Program-made: the position numbers and the translations under genes | Notes under the pieces: generated by a model | Told to the model about the DNA's origin: nothing | The model's input: only the letters and a program-made list of their open reading frames with translations | The model's database searches: none | DNA from: Duganella aquatilis | GTDB taxonomy: Bacteria; Pseudomonadota; Gammaproteobacteria; Burkholderiales; Burkholderiaceae_D | Direction: 5' to 3' | DNA length: 64,000 nt | Assembly (NCBI RefSeq): GCF_009674565.1 | Contig: NZ_WKJL01000001.1 | Location: forward strand, 620,001-684,000 | In this document: one piece after another, positions 23,412 through 31,429 of the stretch | How positions within the stretch are numbered: position 1 is the stretch's first letter | How the letters are laid out: every line of letters begins with the position of its first letter

Positions 23412-24143
23412 TCAGATGCGGTAGCCGCCGGCTACTTCGATGGTTTGAGCGTTGATCCAGCCGCCGTCTTCGGTCAGCAGCGTGGCGATCACGCGCGCCA
23501 CTTCCTCCGGTTCGCCGACGCGGCCGAGCGCGGTCTGGCCGGCCAGCAGGGTTTCGAATTCATCATTCAATCCTCCGCCGAGTTCGGTGCGGATCGCGCC
23601 GGGCGAGACGGCATTGACGCGGATGCGTTGTTCGCCGAATTCCTTGGCCATGTAGCGCGTCAGCACTTCCAGGCCACCCTTGAAAGCGGCGTAGGGCGCC
23701 ACGCCGGCCGTCGCCACGCGCGTTGTGGCGCTGGTCAGGTTGACGATGCTGGCGCCCGGCGTCATCAGCGGCAGCAGCTCTTGTGTGAGGAAGAACGGGC
23801 CTTTCAGGTGCACGTTCATCAGACCATCGAATTCGGCTTCGGTGACATTGGCAATCGGGTTGAACAAGCCATAGCCGGCGTTGTTCACCAGGCCGCTGAG
23901 TTGATCGTTGCCCAGGGTGCGTTCGACGTCGCTGCGAAAGCCGGCGAAGCTGTGCGTGTCGCCGACGTCGAGTTGCAGCGCGGCGGCCCTGCCGCCGATG
24001 GCGATGATCTGGCGGACCACCTCGTCCGCCTTGGCCGCCTGGTTGTTGTAGGTGAGGATGACGCCCAGTCCGCGCCGCGCGCATTCCAGTGCGGTGCTGG
24101 CGCCGATGCCGCGGCTGCCGCCAGTGATGATGACCCTGTTCAT
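23412..24143 (-). CDS. SDR-family oxidoreductase
   Basis: A 243-residue classical SDR: TGGSRGIG near 8-15, NNAGYG at about 88, catalytic Ser in LTSATT and YAAFK (Y-x3-K), and a C-terminal INAQTIEVAGGYRI. It resembles 3-oxoacyl-ACP-reductase-type enzymes. It forms a two-gene unit with the small monooxygenase-like protein, and the AraC gene begins 138 bases away on the opposite strand, which makes that regulator the likely controller. Confidence 0.92.
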   Translation of the reverse strand: MNRVIITGGSRGIGASTALECARRGLGVILTYNNQAAKADEVVRQIIAIGGRAAALQLDVGDTHSFAGFRSDVERTLGNDQLSGLVNNAGYGLFNPIANVTEAEFDGLMNVHLKGPFFLTQELLPLMTPGASIVNLTSATTRVATAGVAPYAAFKGGLEVLTRYMAKEFGEQRIRVNAVSPGAIRTELGGGLNDEFETLLAGQTALGRVGEPEEVARVIATLLTEDGGWINAQTIEVAGGYRI

Positions 24144-24280
24144 GTGTGACTCCGATGTGCGTTGAAAGAGCCTCCATGGTAGTCATCCATGCCGGTACGG
24201 GCGCGTCGTTTCATGGCGCAATCCTGCCTATTTCTGCTTTTGTGTTGCGACGAGGCCTGGAGCCGGGGTTTAATGCATGC

Positions 24281-25165
24281 ATGGAGAAACAGTTAAAAGA
24301 ACTGCGCATGCTGGCGGCGCATGCCGAGAACCGGCGCACCGAGACCGGCATTCCGCGTGTCGCGATGGTGCAGGGCGCGATTCCGGAGCATCAGCTGGCC
24401 GCTGTCTACGATCCGATGATTAATCTGATACTACAAGGCGGAAAGTCGATGACGGTGGGCGGCAGGACGCTGCATTTCGATCCGGCGACGTATTTCGTCA
24501 TGTCGGTGGGATTGCCTGCGGCTGGCGCGGTCCACGCTGCAGCCAGCGGCGAGCCCTATCTTGCCGTCAGCCTGACGCTGGAAGCCGGAAGGATTGCGAA
24601 CCTGCTGGGCGACCTGCCTGATACTGCAAAGCGGCTCAACAAGGAGGAGTCGGCGTTTTCAGTCGCAGCGGTCACGCCGGAGTTGCTGGATGCGTGGCTG
24701 CGCATGCTGCGCCTGATGCGGCAACCGGACGACATCCCCGCGCTGGCGCCGGTCTACGAGCGCGAGATTCTCTACCGCGTGTTGCAAGGCCCGATGGGAT
24801 GGATGCTGCGCGATATCGCCCTGCCGGATTCCGCCCTGGCGCGCGTCAACCAGACCATCCAGCAGATCCGGCGCGACTATGCGTTGCCGCTGCGCGTGGA
24901 CGATCTGGCCGACAGCGCGGCGATGAGCGTATCGGCCTTCCACCGCCATTTCAAGTCGGTAACGGCACTCAGTCCGCTGCAATACCAGAAGCAGATTCGC
25001 CTGCTCAGCGCGCGCAGCTTGCTGGTGGCGGCCGGCTACAGCGTCACCGCCGCCGCGCACGAGGTCGGCTATCAAAGCCCCACCCAGTTCAGCCGCGAAT
25101 ACACCCGCGAATTCGGCCAGGTGCCGGCACGCGACGCCAAGCGCATCGTCAACACTATGCGTTGA
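24281..25165 (+). CDS. AraC-family transcriptional regulator
   Basis: A 294-residue regulator with an N-terminal AraC_N-type ligand domain (about 15-170; PMINLILQGGKSMTVGGRTLHFDPATYFVMS) and two C-terminal helix-turn-helix units (about 190-290; LADSAAMSVSAFHRHFKSVT and AAHEVGYQSPTQFSREYTREFG). ATG 24281 is chosen because the family domain starts directly after it; the longer upstream frame is unlike the family. It is divergent from the SDR/monooxygenase pair, which it most likely controls; family members often sense alcohols, aldehydes or aromatic compounds. Confidence 0.9.
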   Translation: MEKQLKELRMLAAHAENRRTETGIPRVAMVQGAIPEHQLAAVYDPMINLILQGGKSMTVGGRTLHFDPATYFVMSVGLPAAGAVHAAASGEPYLAVSLTLEAGRIANLLGDLPDTAKRLNKEESAFSVAAVTPELLDAWLRMLRLMRQPDDIPALAPVYEREILYRVLQGPMGWMLRDIALPDSALARVNQTIQQIRRDYALPLRVDDLADSAAMSVSAFHRHFKSVTALSPLQYQKQIRLLSARSLLVAAGYSVTAAAHEVGYQSPTQFSREYTREFGQVPARDAKRIVNTMR

Positions 25166-25262
25166 GTGGTCGTGACGTCGACTGATCCGATTGATCTGCC
25201 TCAAACCTCTCGCTTTGCCAGCGGCGCAGCATAGGACTCTTGCAGAGGATTGGAGGTGTGAC

Positions 25263-25463
25263 ATGACCAAGGTAAATGAAAAAGGCGCGGGACGATCGGC
25301 CCGCATCGGTCAATTTTCAGCCAGCCAACAAGCGAGGATGCAATCAGCATCAACCGCCACGCGGGTAGTGAAGCCTGCACCTGCCACCGGTTCCTTCAGC
25401 CGCGCAGAGGCACGCCTGGCGGTAATGTCCATCATGAACAAAAATGACAACAAGAGACCTTAA
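25263..25463 (+). CDS. small basic protein partnered with the next gene
   Basis: A 66-residue basic protein rich in Ala, Ser, Lys and Arg (MTKVNEKGAGRSARIGQFSASQQARMQSAS..., ending MNKNDNKRP), predicted mostly disordered with one C-terminal helix (SRAEARLAVMSIM). A good GGAGG lies 8 bases before its ATG and its stop overlaps the next start (TAATG), so it is a real coupled gene. I do not recognise a family. Its size and charge would suit an accessory or controlling partner of the larger protein downstream. Confidence 0.65.
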   Translation: MTKVNEKGAGRSARIGQFSASQQARMQSASTATRVVKPAPATGSFSRAEARLAVMSIMNKNDNKRP

Positions 25464-26113
25464 TGGCACACAACGACGTCTTCATCAATTGCCCGTTTGA
25501 TGCCGAATTTAGCAGCCTGCGCAACGCCATCGTTTTTGCTATCTACGATTGCGGCTTTCGTCCACGCTGCGCGCTTGAGTCCGCCAACGGCCATGACTAC
25601 CGGTTTGAGAAGATCAAGAAATTGATCGAGGAAGCCAGGTTTGGCATACACGACATCTCGCGCACCGAACTGGATATGGTGAACAACCTGCCGCGTTTTA
25701 ATATGCCGCTTGAACTTGGTTTGTTCATCGGTGCGATGTCCTATGGCCCACGGCGCGTGAAGGACAAGAGCTTGCTGATCCTGGACAAGGAACAGTATCG
25801 GTATCAAAAATATATATCGGACATTGCCGGCCAGGATATCCGCTCGCACAATAATTCCGAGCGGATGGTGATCAAATGCGTGCGCGACTGGCTGCATAGC
25901 GAATTGAAGGGAGCCTCGCCGTTGCCGGGCGGCGCCTACATCGCGGACCGGTATGAGCAATTCAAGGCGGAGCTGCCAGCGTTGTGCATGAAGGTGCGGT
26001 GCCAGCCGCACGAGTTGACGTTTATAGACTATAGCAATCTGGCTTCGGCGTGGGCTGCAACGCATCAGTTGAATATCCCTGGCCCGGACGAGGCCCAACC
26101 GAAAGCGGCGTAA
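25463..26113 (+). CDS. TIR/nucleotide-binding-like protein of unknown function
   Basis: A 216-residue soluble protein. The N-terminus DVFINCPFDAEFSSLRNAIVFAIYDCGFRPRCALE and the following FEKIKKLIEEARFGIHDISRTELD look like the first half of TIR or nucleoside-2-deoxyribosyltransferase-like folds (a strand, a conserved Asp-Phe loop, then a helix and a second strand ending in HDISR). The stretch LPRFNMPLELGLFIGAM with its Glu is in the right place for the catalytic acid of such NAD- or nucleotide-cleaving enzymes. Similar proteins occur in defence-type gene sets, but I cannot assign one. It is coupled to the 66-residue gene before it and converges with the FUSC gene (no intergenic space). Confidence 0.65.
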   Translation: MAHNDVFINCPFDAEFSSLRNAIVFAIYDCGFRPRCALESANGHDYRFEKIKKLIEEARFGIHDISRTELDMVNNLPRFNMPLELGLFIGAMSYGPRRVKDKSLLILDKEQYRYQKYISDIAGQDIRSHNNSERMVIKCVRDWLHSELKGASPLPGGAYIADRYEQFKAELPALCMKVRCQPHELTFIDYSNLASAWAATHQLNIPGPDEAQPKAA

Positions 26114-27181
26114 TCAGTTGACCTGCTTTCTACGCAGGCGCTCCGTCAGTGGCCACAGGATCAGCGTCGCCGCCACGGCGATGGCGCTGCCCAGCAGGTT
26201 GTTTTCCAGCCGCGCCAGCACGTAGTTGTATTCGTCGATGACCGGCATCGCGTAGTCAGCCACCAGCACGAAGGATGGCGTCAGGAAGGCGACGAAGACG
26301 CCGTAGCCCAGCGGCCGCAAGGCCATCGTCAAACCGATCAGCGGGAATACCGCCACGGCAATCGCCAGCGGCGACTGCGCCAGTCCGCTGATGGCGACGG
26401 CGATGATGGTGCCCACCACGGTGCCCAGCGCGCGTTCCACGCTGCGCGGCCAGGTGCCGGCGGCGGACGGTTGCAACACCAGCAGCACCGCCATGGTGGC
26501 CCAGTAGCCGTACGGCAGGTGCAGCAGGTGCACGGTCAGGTAGGCCACGGTGGTGGCGATGCCGAGGCGCAGCGCGAAATGTGCGCCGTCGCTCGACAGC
26601 GAGGCGTGATCGCGCAGCGTCTTCGCCGCCTCGTGCAGCGTTCGCACCAGCGCCTGCTGCCAGGTGGTGCTGTGCTGTTCGCGTTCGAACGGGCGGATCT
26701 GCCAGATCAACATGCTCAGCGCCGTGGCGAACAGGCAGCCGAACAGGTACACGCCCAGATAGGCCATGCCGCCGGCGCCGCCGTGCCATGGCCGGTCCAC
26801 CATCACCACGCAGGCGGTGGCGGCCAGGATCGCCACCTGATACGCCTTGGCGCCCCAGATGCGCGTCAGGCCGGCCGCCGTCACCGCAACCAAAATCGCC
26901 AGCGCGCCGCTGGCGATGCCGAAGCTGGCCGCGTACGTCGTCAGGCCGCCGGCCAGCGTCGACAGCCCGGCGAAGGACAGCATCGACGCCAGCCGGTTGC
27001 GCGCCGTGTCCGACGCGGTGGCCAGCGAGGTCCAGAAGGCGCCAATCGCGGCCCAGGCGAAATCCGGCGCGTGCAGCGCGCAGCCCAACAGCAGCATGAT
27101 GGCGGAGGCCGAGGCCGCGCGCATCCCTTCCAGCAGGTTGGCCTTGTCGGTGGCGTGGGCGAGGAGCGATTTGAGCATCAT
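26114..27181 (-). CDS. FUSC-family membrane exporter (AaeB-like)
   Basis: A 355-residue inner-membrane protein with two blocks of hydrophobic helices (about 20-160 and 205-345) separated by a hydrophilic cytoplasmic stretch (FEREQHSTTWQQALVRTLHEAAKTLRDHA). This duplicated arrangement is that of FUSC/aromatic-acid exporters such as AaeB and YccS, though it is about half the length of full AaeB. The divergent LysR gene 117 bases away matches the aaeR-aaeXAB arrangement, but no AaeA-type membrane-fusion gene is adjacent. Two ATG codons in tandem (27181, 27178) compete as start. Confidence 0.85.
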   Translation of the reverse strand: MMLKSLLAHATDKANLLEGMRAASASAIMLLLGCALHAPDFAWAAIGAFWTSLATASDTARNRLASMLSFAGLSTLAGGLTTYAASFGIASGALAILVAVTAAGLTRIWGAKAYQVAILAATACVVMVDRPWHGGAGGMAYLGVYLFGCLFATALSMLIWQIRPFEREQHSTTWQQALVRTLHEAAKTLRDHASLSSDGAHFALRLGIATTVAYLTVHLLHLPYGYWATMAVLLVLQPSAAGTWPRSVERALGTVVGTIIAVAISGLAQSPLAIAVAVFPLIGLTMALRPLGYGVFVAFLTPSFVLVADYAMPVIDEYNYVLARLENNLLGSAIAVAATLILWPLTERLRRKQVN

Positions 27182-27193
27182 GCTGTACAGCTT

Positions 27194-27237
27194 AAGAGAC
27201 TGCCGGCCGCGAATCCAATATTTCGTGGTAGTCTCTT
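27194..27237. promoter_or_regulatory. inverted repeat in FUSC/LysR control region
   Basis: AAGAGACT (27194-27201) and AGTCTCTT (27230-27237) are exact complements around a 28-base spacer in the 116-base gap between the divergent FUSC and LysR genes. The position fits an operator for the LysR protein, but the long spacer is unusual for a single dimer and suggests two adjacent binding positions. Confidence 0.45.
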
Positions 27238-27297
27238 CAAGACGAAAAAGATATCGATACGCGTTTCCATCGCGTATTTTGAAATGAAAGGACCAGC

Positions 27298-28185
27298 ATG
27301 GAATTTCGCCAGCTACGCTACTTCCTGGCCGTGGCCGAGCATCTGCACTTCACCGTGGCGGCGGAGCGGCTGGGGATTGCGCAGCCGCCGCTGAGCCAGC
27401 AGATCATCAAGCTGGAACGGGAGATCGGCACCAAGCTGTTCATCCGCCATCCGCGCCGGGTGGAGCTGACCGAGGCTGGCGCCATCTTCAAGGAGCGCGC
27501 GCAGCGCGTGCTGGAAGACGCCAACGACGCGCTGGAACACGTGAAGATGGCGGCGCGCGGCGAGAGCGGCCAGCTGACCATTGGCTTTGCCGGTTCCACC
27601 GTGTTCCATCCGACCGTGGCGCGCCTGCTGCGCAGCTTCCGCGAGCGCTATCCCGGCGTGAAGATCCGCACCGAGGAAAGCAACAGCGCCGCGCTGCTGG
27701 GCAAGATGGCCGACGCCGAGGTCGATTGCGCCATGATCCGCCTGCCGCTCGATTGCGGCGACCTGACCGTCACGCCGCTGGTGCAGGAAAAGATGATCGC
27801 GGTGCTGCCGAGCGGCCATGCCATGGGCCGCCGCCGCAGCGTCGACCTGAAGCAGCTGGCCGCCGACCCCTTCATCCTGTACCCGCGCGCCATCAATCCC
27901 GAGCTGTACGACGCCATCATCAGCGCCTGCCGCGCGGTGGGCTTTTCGCCGAAGATTGAAATGGAGTCGCCGCAGATTTCGTCCGGCGTAAACATGGTGG
28001 CGGCCGGCTTCGGCGTGGCCATCATTCCGGAATCGATCGGGCAGTTCCGCTCGGAGGGCGTCACCTACCAGGACATCAGCAACAAGGATCTGGGCACGGC
28101 GATCGCGCTGATTACGCGGCCGCGCGACAAGTCGGTCACGGTGAAGAATTTCACCGAATTGGTCAGGCAGTTTTACCGGCGCTGA
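27298..28185 (+). CDS. LysR-family transcriptional regulator
   Basis: A 295-residue LysR protein: helix-turn-helix at 1-60 (LRYFLAVAEHLHFTVAAERLGIAQPPLSQQIIKLEREIG) and a periplasmic-binding-protein-like effector domain from about 90. The HTH sequence is of the BenM/CatM type, whose members answer aromatic acids. It is divergent from the FUSC exporter and probably regulates it. Its 3' end overlaps by 13 bases the convergent binding-protein gene. Confidence 0.92.
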   Translation: MEFRQLRYFLAVAEHLHFTVAAERLGIAQPPLSQQIIKLEREIGTKLFIRHPRRVELTEAGAIFKERAQRVLEDANDALEHVKMAARGESGQLTIGFAGSTVFHPTVARLLRSFRERYPGVKIRTEESNSAALLGKMADAEVDCAMIRLPLDCGDLTVTPLVQEKMIAVLPSGHAMGRRRSVDLKQLAADPFILYPRAINPELYDAIISACRAVGFSPKIEMESPQISSGVNMVAAGFGVAIIPESIGQFRSEGVTYQDISNKDLGTAIALITRPRDKSVTVKNFTELVRQFYRR

Positions 28186-28898
28186 GACGGCCGTTTCAGC
28201 AGCGTATCCATCACGTGCTTCTGGCGCAGCTGCTTGCAGGCGTTTTGCAGCGCCGCCGTCGCGCCCGCGCCGACCGAGGCATCGGCGTACAGGCCGATCC
28301 TGCCGCGCGCCAGCACGTAGCGCTGGCTGACGGCGCCACCGGATCTGGACAGCGCGTATTCGATGCTGTCGCCCACGCCTATCATGGCGTCGAAGCGCCC
28401 GGCCAGCAGCATGCGCACGCCTTGCTCGTAGCTGTCGAAGGCGTGCTTGCGGATCGATTGGTCGGCTTCCAGCTCGGGACTGTAGGTGGCGTGGCGCAGG
28501 TGGCCGACGGTTTTGCCATGCAGGTCGTTCAGGCGTTCGTAGCGGAACTTGTCGCGGCCCACGATCATGATCTCGACCGTGCCCACGTGCTCGATCGCCG
28601 TGCCGCCCGTTGGGCTGATGTCGATCGACAGCATCAGGTCCGAGCCGCCGCTGCGCAACATGTAAGGCGCGCGGCCGTACGGCACCGGAATGGGCGTGAT
28701 CGGCAAGCCGCTCAACTGCGCCATCTGGGCGGTCAGGTCGATCAGTGCGCCGAACGGCTGGCCGTGCGCATCAATGCCGGCCCACGGCATCAGGTTCACG
28801 GTGGTCAGGCGCAGCGGCTGGCGCGGCGCCGCGGCCACGGATAGCAAGGGCAGGGCGCCGATCGTGGCCAGCGCCCGGCGGCGTGTGACTACCGTCAT
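28173..28898 (-). CDS. periplasmic substrate-binding protein (SBP_bac_3-like)
   Basis: A 241-residue exported protein with signal MTVVTRRRALATIGALPLLSVAAAP and a type II periplasmic binding fold (PLRLTTVNLMPWAGIDAHGQPFGALIDLTAQMAQLSG; IEIMIVGRDKF-like central strand). No ABC permease or ATPase gene lies nearby, so it is either an orphan binding protein or a sensor-like protein. ATG 28898 with AAGGAG eight bases upstream is the start; the longer frame has no signal peptide. The 112-base gap to the Tat aminotransferase gene on the other strand is a shared control region. Confidence 0.8.
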   Translation of the reverse strand: MTVVTRRRALATIGALPLLSVAAAPRQPLRLTTVNLMPWAGIDAHGQPFGALIDLTAQMAQLSGLPITPIPVPYGRAPYMLRSGGSDLMLSIDISPTGGTAIEHVGTVEIMIVGRDKFRYERLNDLHGKTVGHLRHATYSPELEADQSIRKHAFDSYEQGVRMLLAGRFDAMIGVGDSIEYALSRSGGAVSQRYVLARGRIGLYADASVGAGATAALQNACKQLRQKHVMDTLLKRPSQRR

Positions 28899-29010
28899 GC
28901 AACGCTCCTTGAATGAGTTTCCGTCACGCATTATGCACCGATCACGCAAACGGCGTTTGGCGACCACTTCAATCTATACTGGAACGCGATATCAACTTCT
29001 GGAGGCGGGG

Positions 29011-30255
29011 ATGGATCGATTTCAAGCGAGCCGGCGCAGGCTGTTGGGCGCCACGGCGCTGGCGGCGTCGGGCGTGACATATGCGGCGCCATCGTCGGAG
29101 GCGGACTGGGACGCCATCGCCCAGAGCTACGATATCGCTAGTGACATCACCAATCTGGAAAACGCCTACTACGGCATCATGGCGCGGCCGGTGCTGGAAG
29201 ACTTCAAGCGCAATATCGATTACCTGAACCGCTACAACTCCTTTCACCTGCGGCGCGAGTTCGACCGCGCCGGCATGGAGCAGCTGCGCGCCCTGCTGGC
29301 GGCGCACACCGGCGTGGCGGCGGAAGAACTGGCCATCACGCGCGGCGCCACCGAATCGCTGCAAAACCTGATCTGCAATTACCGCCTGCTCAAGCGCGGC
29401 GACACCCTCATGTACGCCGACCTCGATTACGACGCCATGCAGTACGCCATGAACGACCTGGCCGGGCGCAGCGGCGCCAAGGTGGCGCTGGTGCGGATAC
29501 CGGAACCGGTCAACCGCCAGGCCGCCATCGACGTCTACGAAAAGGCGCTGCGCCAGAATCCGCGCACGCGCCTGCTGCTGCTCACCCACATCAACCACCG
29601 CACTGGCTTTGTGCTGCCGGTGAAGGAGATCATCCAGCTCGCCAAGTCGCGCGGCGTCGATGTGATCCTGGACGTGGCGCAGTCGTGGGGGCAGCTGGAC
29701 TACAAGCTGCCGGATCTGGGCGCGGATTTCATCGGCGCCAATCTGCACAAGTGGGTCGGTGCCCCTTTAGGTACGGGCTTCCTGTACATCCGCAAGGAGC
29801 GGCTGGCGGACATCGGCGTCGAACGCGGCGACGAGGATTATGCCGTCACAGACACCCGCTCGCGGGTGCATTCGGGCACCTTCAACGCCGCTGCCCTGAT
29901 GACGGTGCCGGCCGCCCTCAAGCTGCACGACGAGATCGGCGTCGCCAACCGCGGCCGCCGCCTGCGCGCACTGCGCGACTACTGGGTGCGCCAGCTGCGC
30001 GGCCACGACGGCGTGCAGATCCTGACGCCGGACGACGCCGGCAGCTACGGCGCCGTCACCTCGTTCCGCCTGCGCGGTCACACCACGTTCGAGCAGAACA
30101 CGGCGCTGGTGAACCGGCTGGTGGAGCAATACCGGATCTTCACGGTGGCGCGCAAGGGGCCGGTGGGCGGCGCCTGCATCCGCGTCACGCCCGGCCTGTT
30201 CACCCGCACCGCCGACCTGGACAAGCTGGTGGCCGCGATACGCGCAATTGCGTAG
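29011..30255 (+). CDS. Tat-exported PLP-dependent class V aminotransferase-like enzyme
   Basis: A 414-residue fold-type I PLP enzyme of the class V group (cysteine desulfurase, isopenicillin-N epimerase relatives). The PLP-binding lysine is K247 in ANLHKWVGAPLG; GATESLQN and ILDVAQSWGQ are the phosphate and pyridine contacts. The N-terminus has a twin-arginine signal, SRRRLLGATALAASGVTYA, so the folded holoenzyme is probably exported to the periplasm. A strong GGAGGCGGGG precedes ATG 29011. Periplasmic PLP enzymes are uncommon; substrate unknown. Confidence 0.88.
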   Translation: MDRFQASRRRLLGATALAASGVTYAAPSSEADWDAIAQSYDIASDITNLENAYYGIMARPVLEDFKRNIDYLNRYNSFHLRREFDRAGMEQLRALLAAHTGVAAEELAITRGATESLQNLICNYRLLKRGDTLMYADLDYDAMQYAMNDLAGRSGAKVALVRIPEPVNRQAAIDVYEKALRQNPRTRLLLLTHINHRTGFVLPVKEIIQLAKSRGVDVILDVAQSWGQLDYKLPDLGADFIGANLHKWVGAPLGTGFLYIRKERLADIGVERGDEDYAVTDTRSRVHSGTFNAAALMTVPAALKLHDEIGVANRGRRLRALRDYWVRQLRGHDGVQILTPDDAGSYGAVTSFRLRGHTTFEQNTALVNRLVEQYRIFTVARKGPVGGACIRVTPGLFTRTADLDKLVAAIRAIA

Positions 30256-30365
30256 CTAGAGGTACAAGATTGCCTACCTTTAGGCGGGTTACCAAGGGCG
30301 CTGATTTGGGTTTCAATGTGGGTTGGGCGAGCCATCATCGATCACAAACCAACAGGGAGTATCAA

Positions 30366-31349
30366 GTGAATTCCGACAAGACCACATCCGACGTCAGCGC
30401 TTCCCGCCGTTCGGCCATCGTCGGCGGCCTGGGCGCAGTAGCCGCCGCCGCCGCGGGCATGCCTGCGCTTGCAGCTGGCGCATCTTCCACCTCACAACAC
30501 CAAGGAGCTTTCAATATGGACAGCGGTTTCGTTACAGTCAAAGACGGTACGCAGATTTTCTACAAGGACTGGGGTCCGAAAGACGGTCCGGTGGTCTGGT
30601 TCCACCACGGTTGGCCGCTGACTTCCGATGACTGGGACGCGCAGATGATGTTCTTCCTGCAGCACGGCTACCGCGTCATCGCCCACGACCGTCGCGGTCA
30701 CGGCCGTTCGACCCAGACCGACACCGGCAACGATATGGACACCTACAGCGCCGACGTGGCCGCCGTGGTCGCCGCGCTGAAAATCAAGAAAGCCATCCAC
30801 GTCGGTCACTCGACCGGCGGCGGTGAAGTGGCCCGCTACGTGCGCCAGCACGGCAAGGGCCTGGTCACCAAGGCGGTGCTGGTCAGCGCCGTGCCACCGA
30901 TCATGGTGCAGTCGGCCGCCAATCCGGACGGCGTGCCGCTGAAAGTGTTCGACGACATCCGCCAGGGCACCGCCTTCAAGCGTCCGCAGTTCTACATGGA
31001 CCTGACCGTGCCGTTCTACGGCTTCAACCGTCCGGGCGCGAAAGTGTCGGAAGCGATCCGCCAGAACTGGTGGCGCCAGGGCATGATGGGCGGCGTCAAG
31101 GCTGCTTACGATTGCATCTTCCAGTTCGCCCAGGTGGACTTCAGCGACGACCTGCGCGCGCTGGACATCCCGGTGCTGGTGCTGCACGGTGAAGACGACC
31201 AGATCGTACCGTTCGGCAACAGCGGCGCGAAATCGGTCAAGCTGCTGAAACACGGCAAACTGATCTCCTACCCAGGCTTCCCGCACGGCATGCCGACCAC
31301 CCACGCCGACGTGATCAACGCCGACCTGCTGGCCTTCTTCAAGTCCTAA
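30366..31349 (+). CDS. haloperoxidase-type alpha/beta hydrolase with Tat signal
   Basis: A serine hydrolase of the cofactor-free chloroperoxidase/arylesterase group: nucleophile in GHSTGG, acid in HGEDDQIVP and His in FPHGMPTTH. Two starts compete. GTG 30366, with GGGAG about eight bases before it, gives 327 residues with a twin-arginine signal (SASRRSAIVGGLGAVAAAAAG). ATG 30516 (residue 51), with a perfect AAGGAG eight bases upstream, gives the mature 277-residue enzyme exactly at the start of the domain, MDSGFVTVKDG. Both may be used, yielding exported and cytoplasmic forms. Relatives perform ester hydrolysis and perhydrolysis. A hairpin follows the stop. Confidence 0.85.
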   Translation: MNSDKTTSDVSASRRSAIVGGLGAVAAAAAGMPALAAGASSTSQHQGAFNMDSGFVTVKDGTQIFYKDWGPKDGPVVWFHHGWPLTSDDWDAQMMFFLQHGYRVIAHDRRGHGRSTQTDTGNDMDTYSADVAAVVAALKIKKAIHVGHSTGGGEVARYVRQHGKGLVTKAVLVSAVPPIMVQSAANPDGVPLKVFDDIRQGTAFKRPQFYMDLTVPFYGFNRPGAKVSEAIRQNWWRQGMMGGVKAAYDCIFQFAQVDFSDDLRALDIPVLVLHGEDDQIVPFGNSGAKSVKLLKHGKLISYPGFPHGMPTTHADVINADLLAFFKS

Positions 31350-31357
31350 GCAAAAAA

Positions 31358-31383
31358 GTAGCACGACGATTTCGTCGTGCTAC
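31358..31383 (+). terminator. 12-bp hairpin terminator after the hydrolase gene
   Basis: GTAGCACGACGA (31358-31369) pairs perfectly with 31372-31383 around two bases, eight bases after the stop codon. A run of six A precedes it and a weak ACTTTCACTTTTC follows, so it could end transcription in both directions. Confidence 0.65.
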
Positions 31384-31396
31384 ACTTTCACTTTTC

Positions 31397-31412
31397 TGGA
31401 CTGATTAGTCCA
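31397..31412. promoter_or_regulatory. operator-like palindrome before the quinone reductase gene
   Basis: TGGACT (31397-31402) and AGTCCA (31407-31412) around GATT, 18 bases before the ATG of the reductase gene. Such a site between terminator and start fits a repressor operator (for example HxlR or MarR type), but no regulator gene is adjacent. Confidence 0.5.
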
Positions 31413-31429
31413 AATATGAAAGGTGAACG

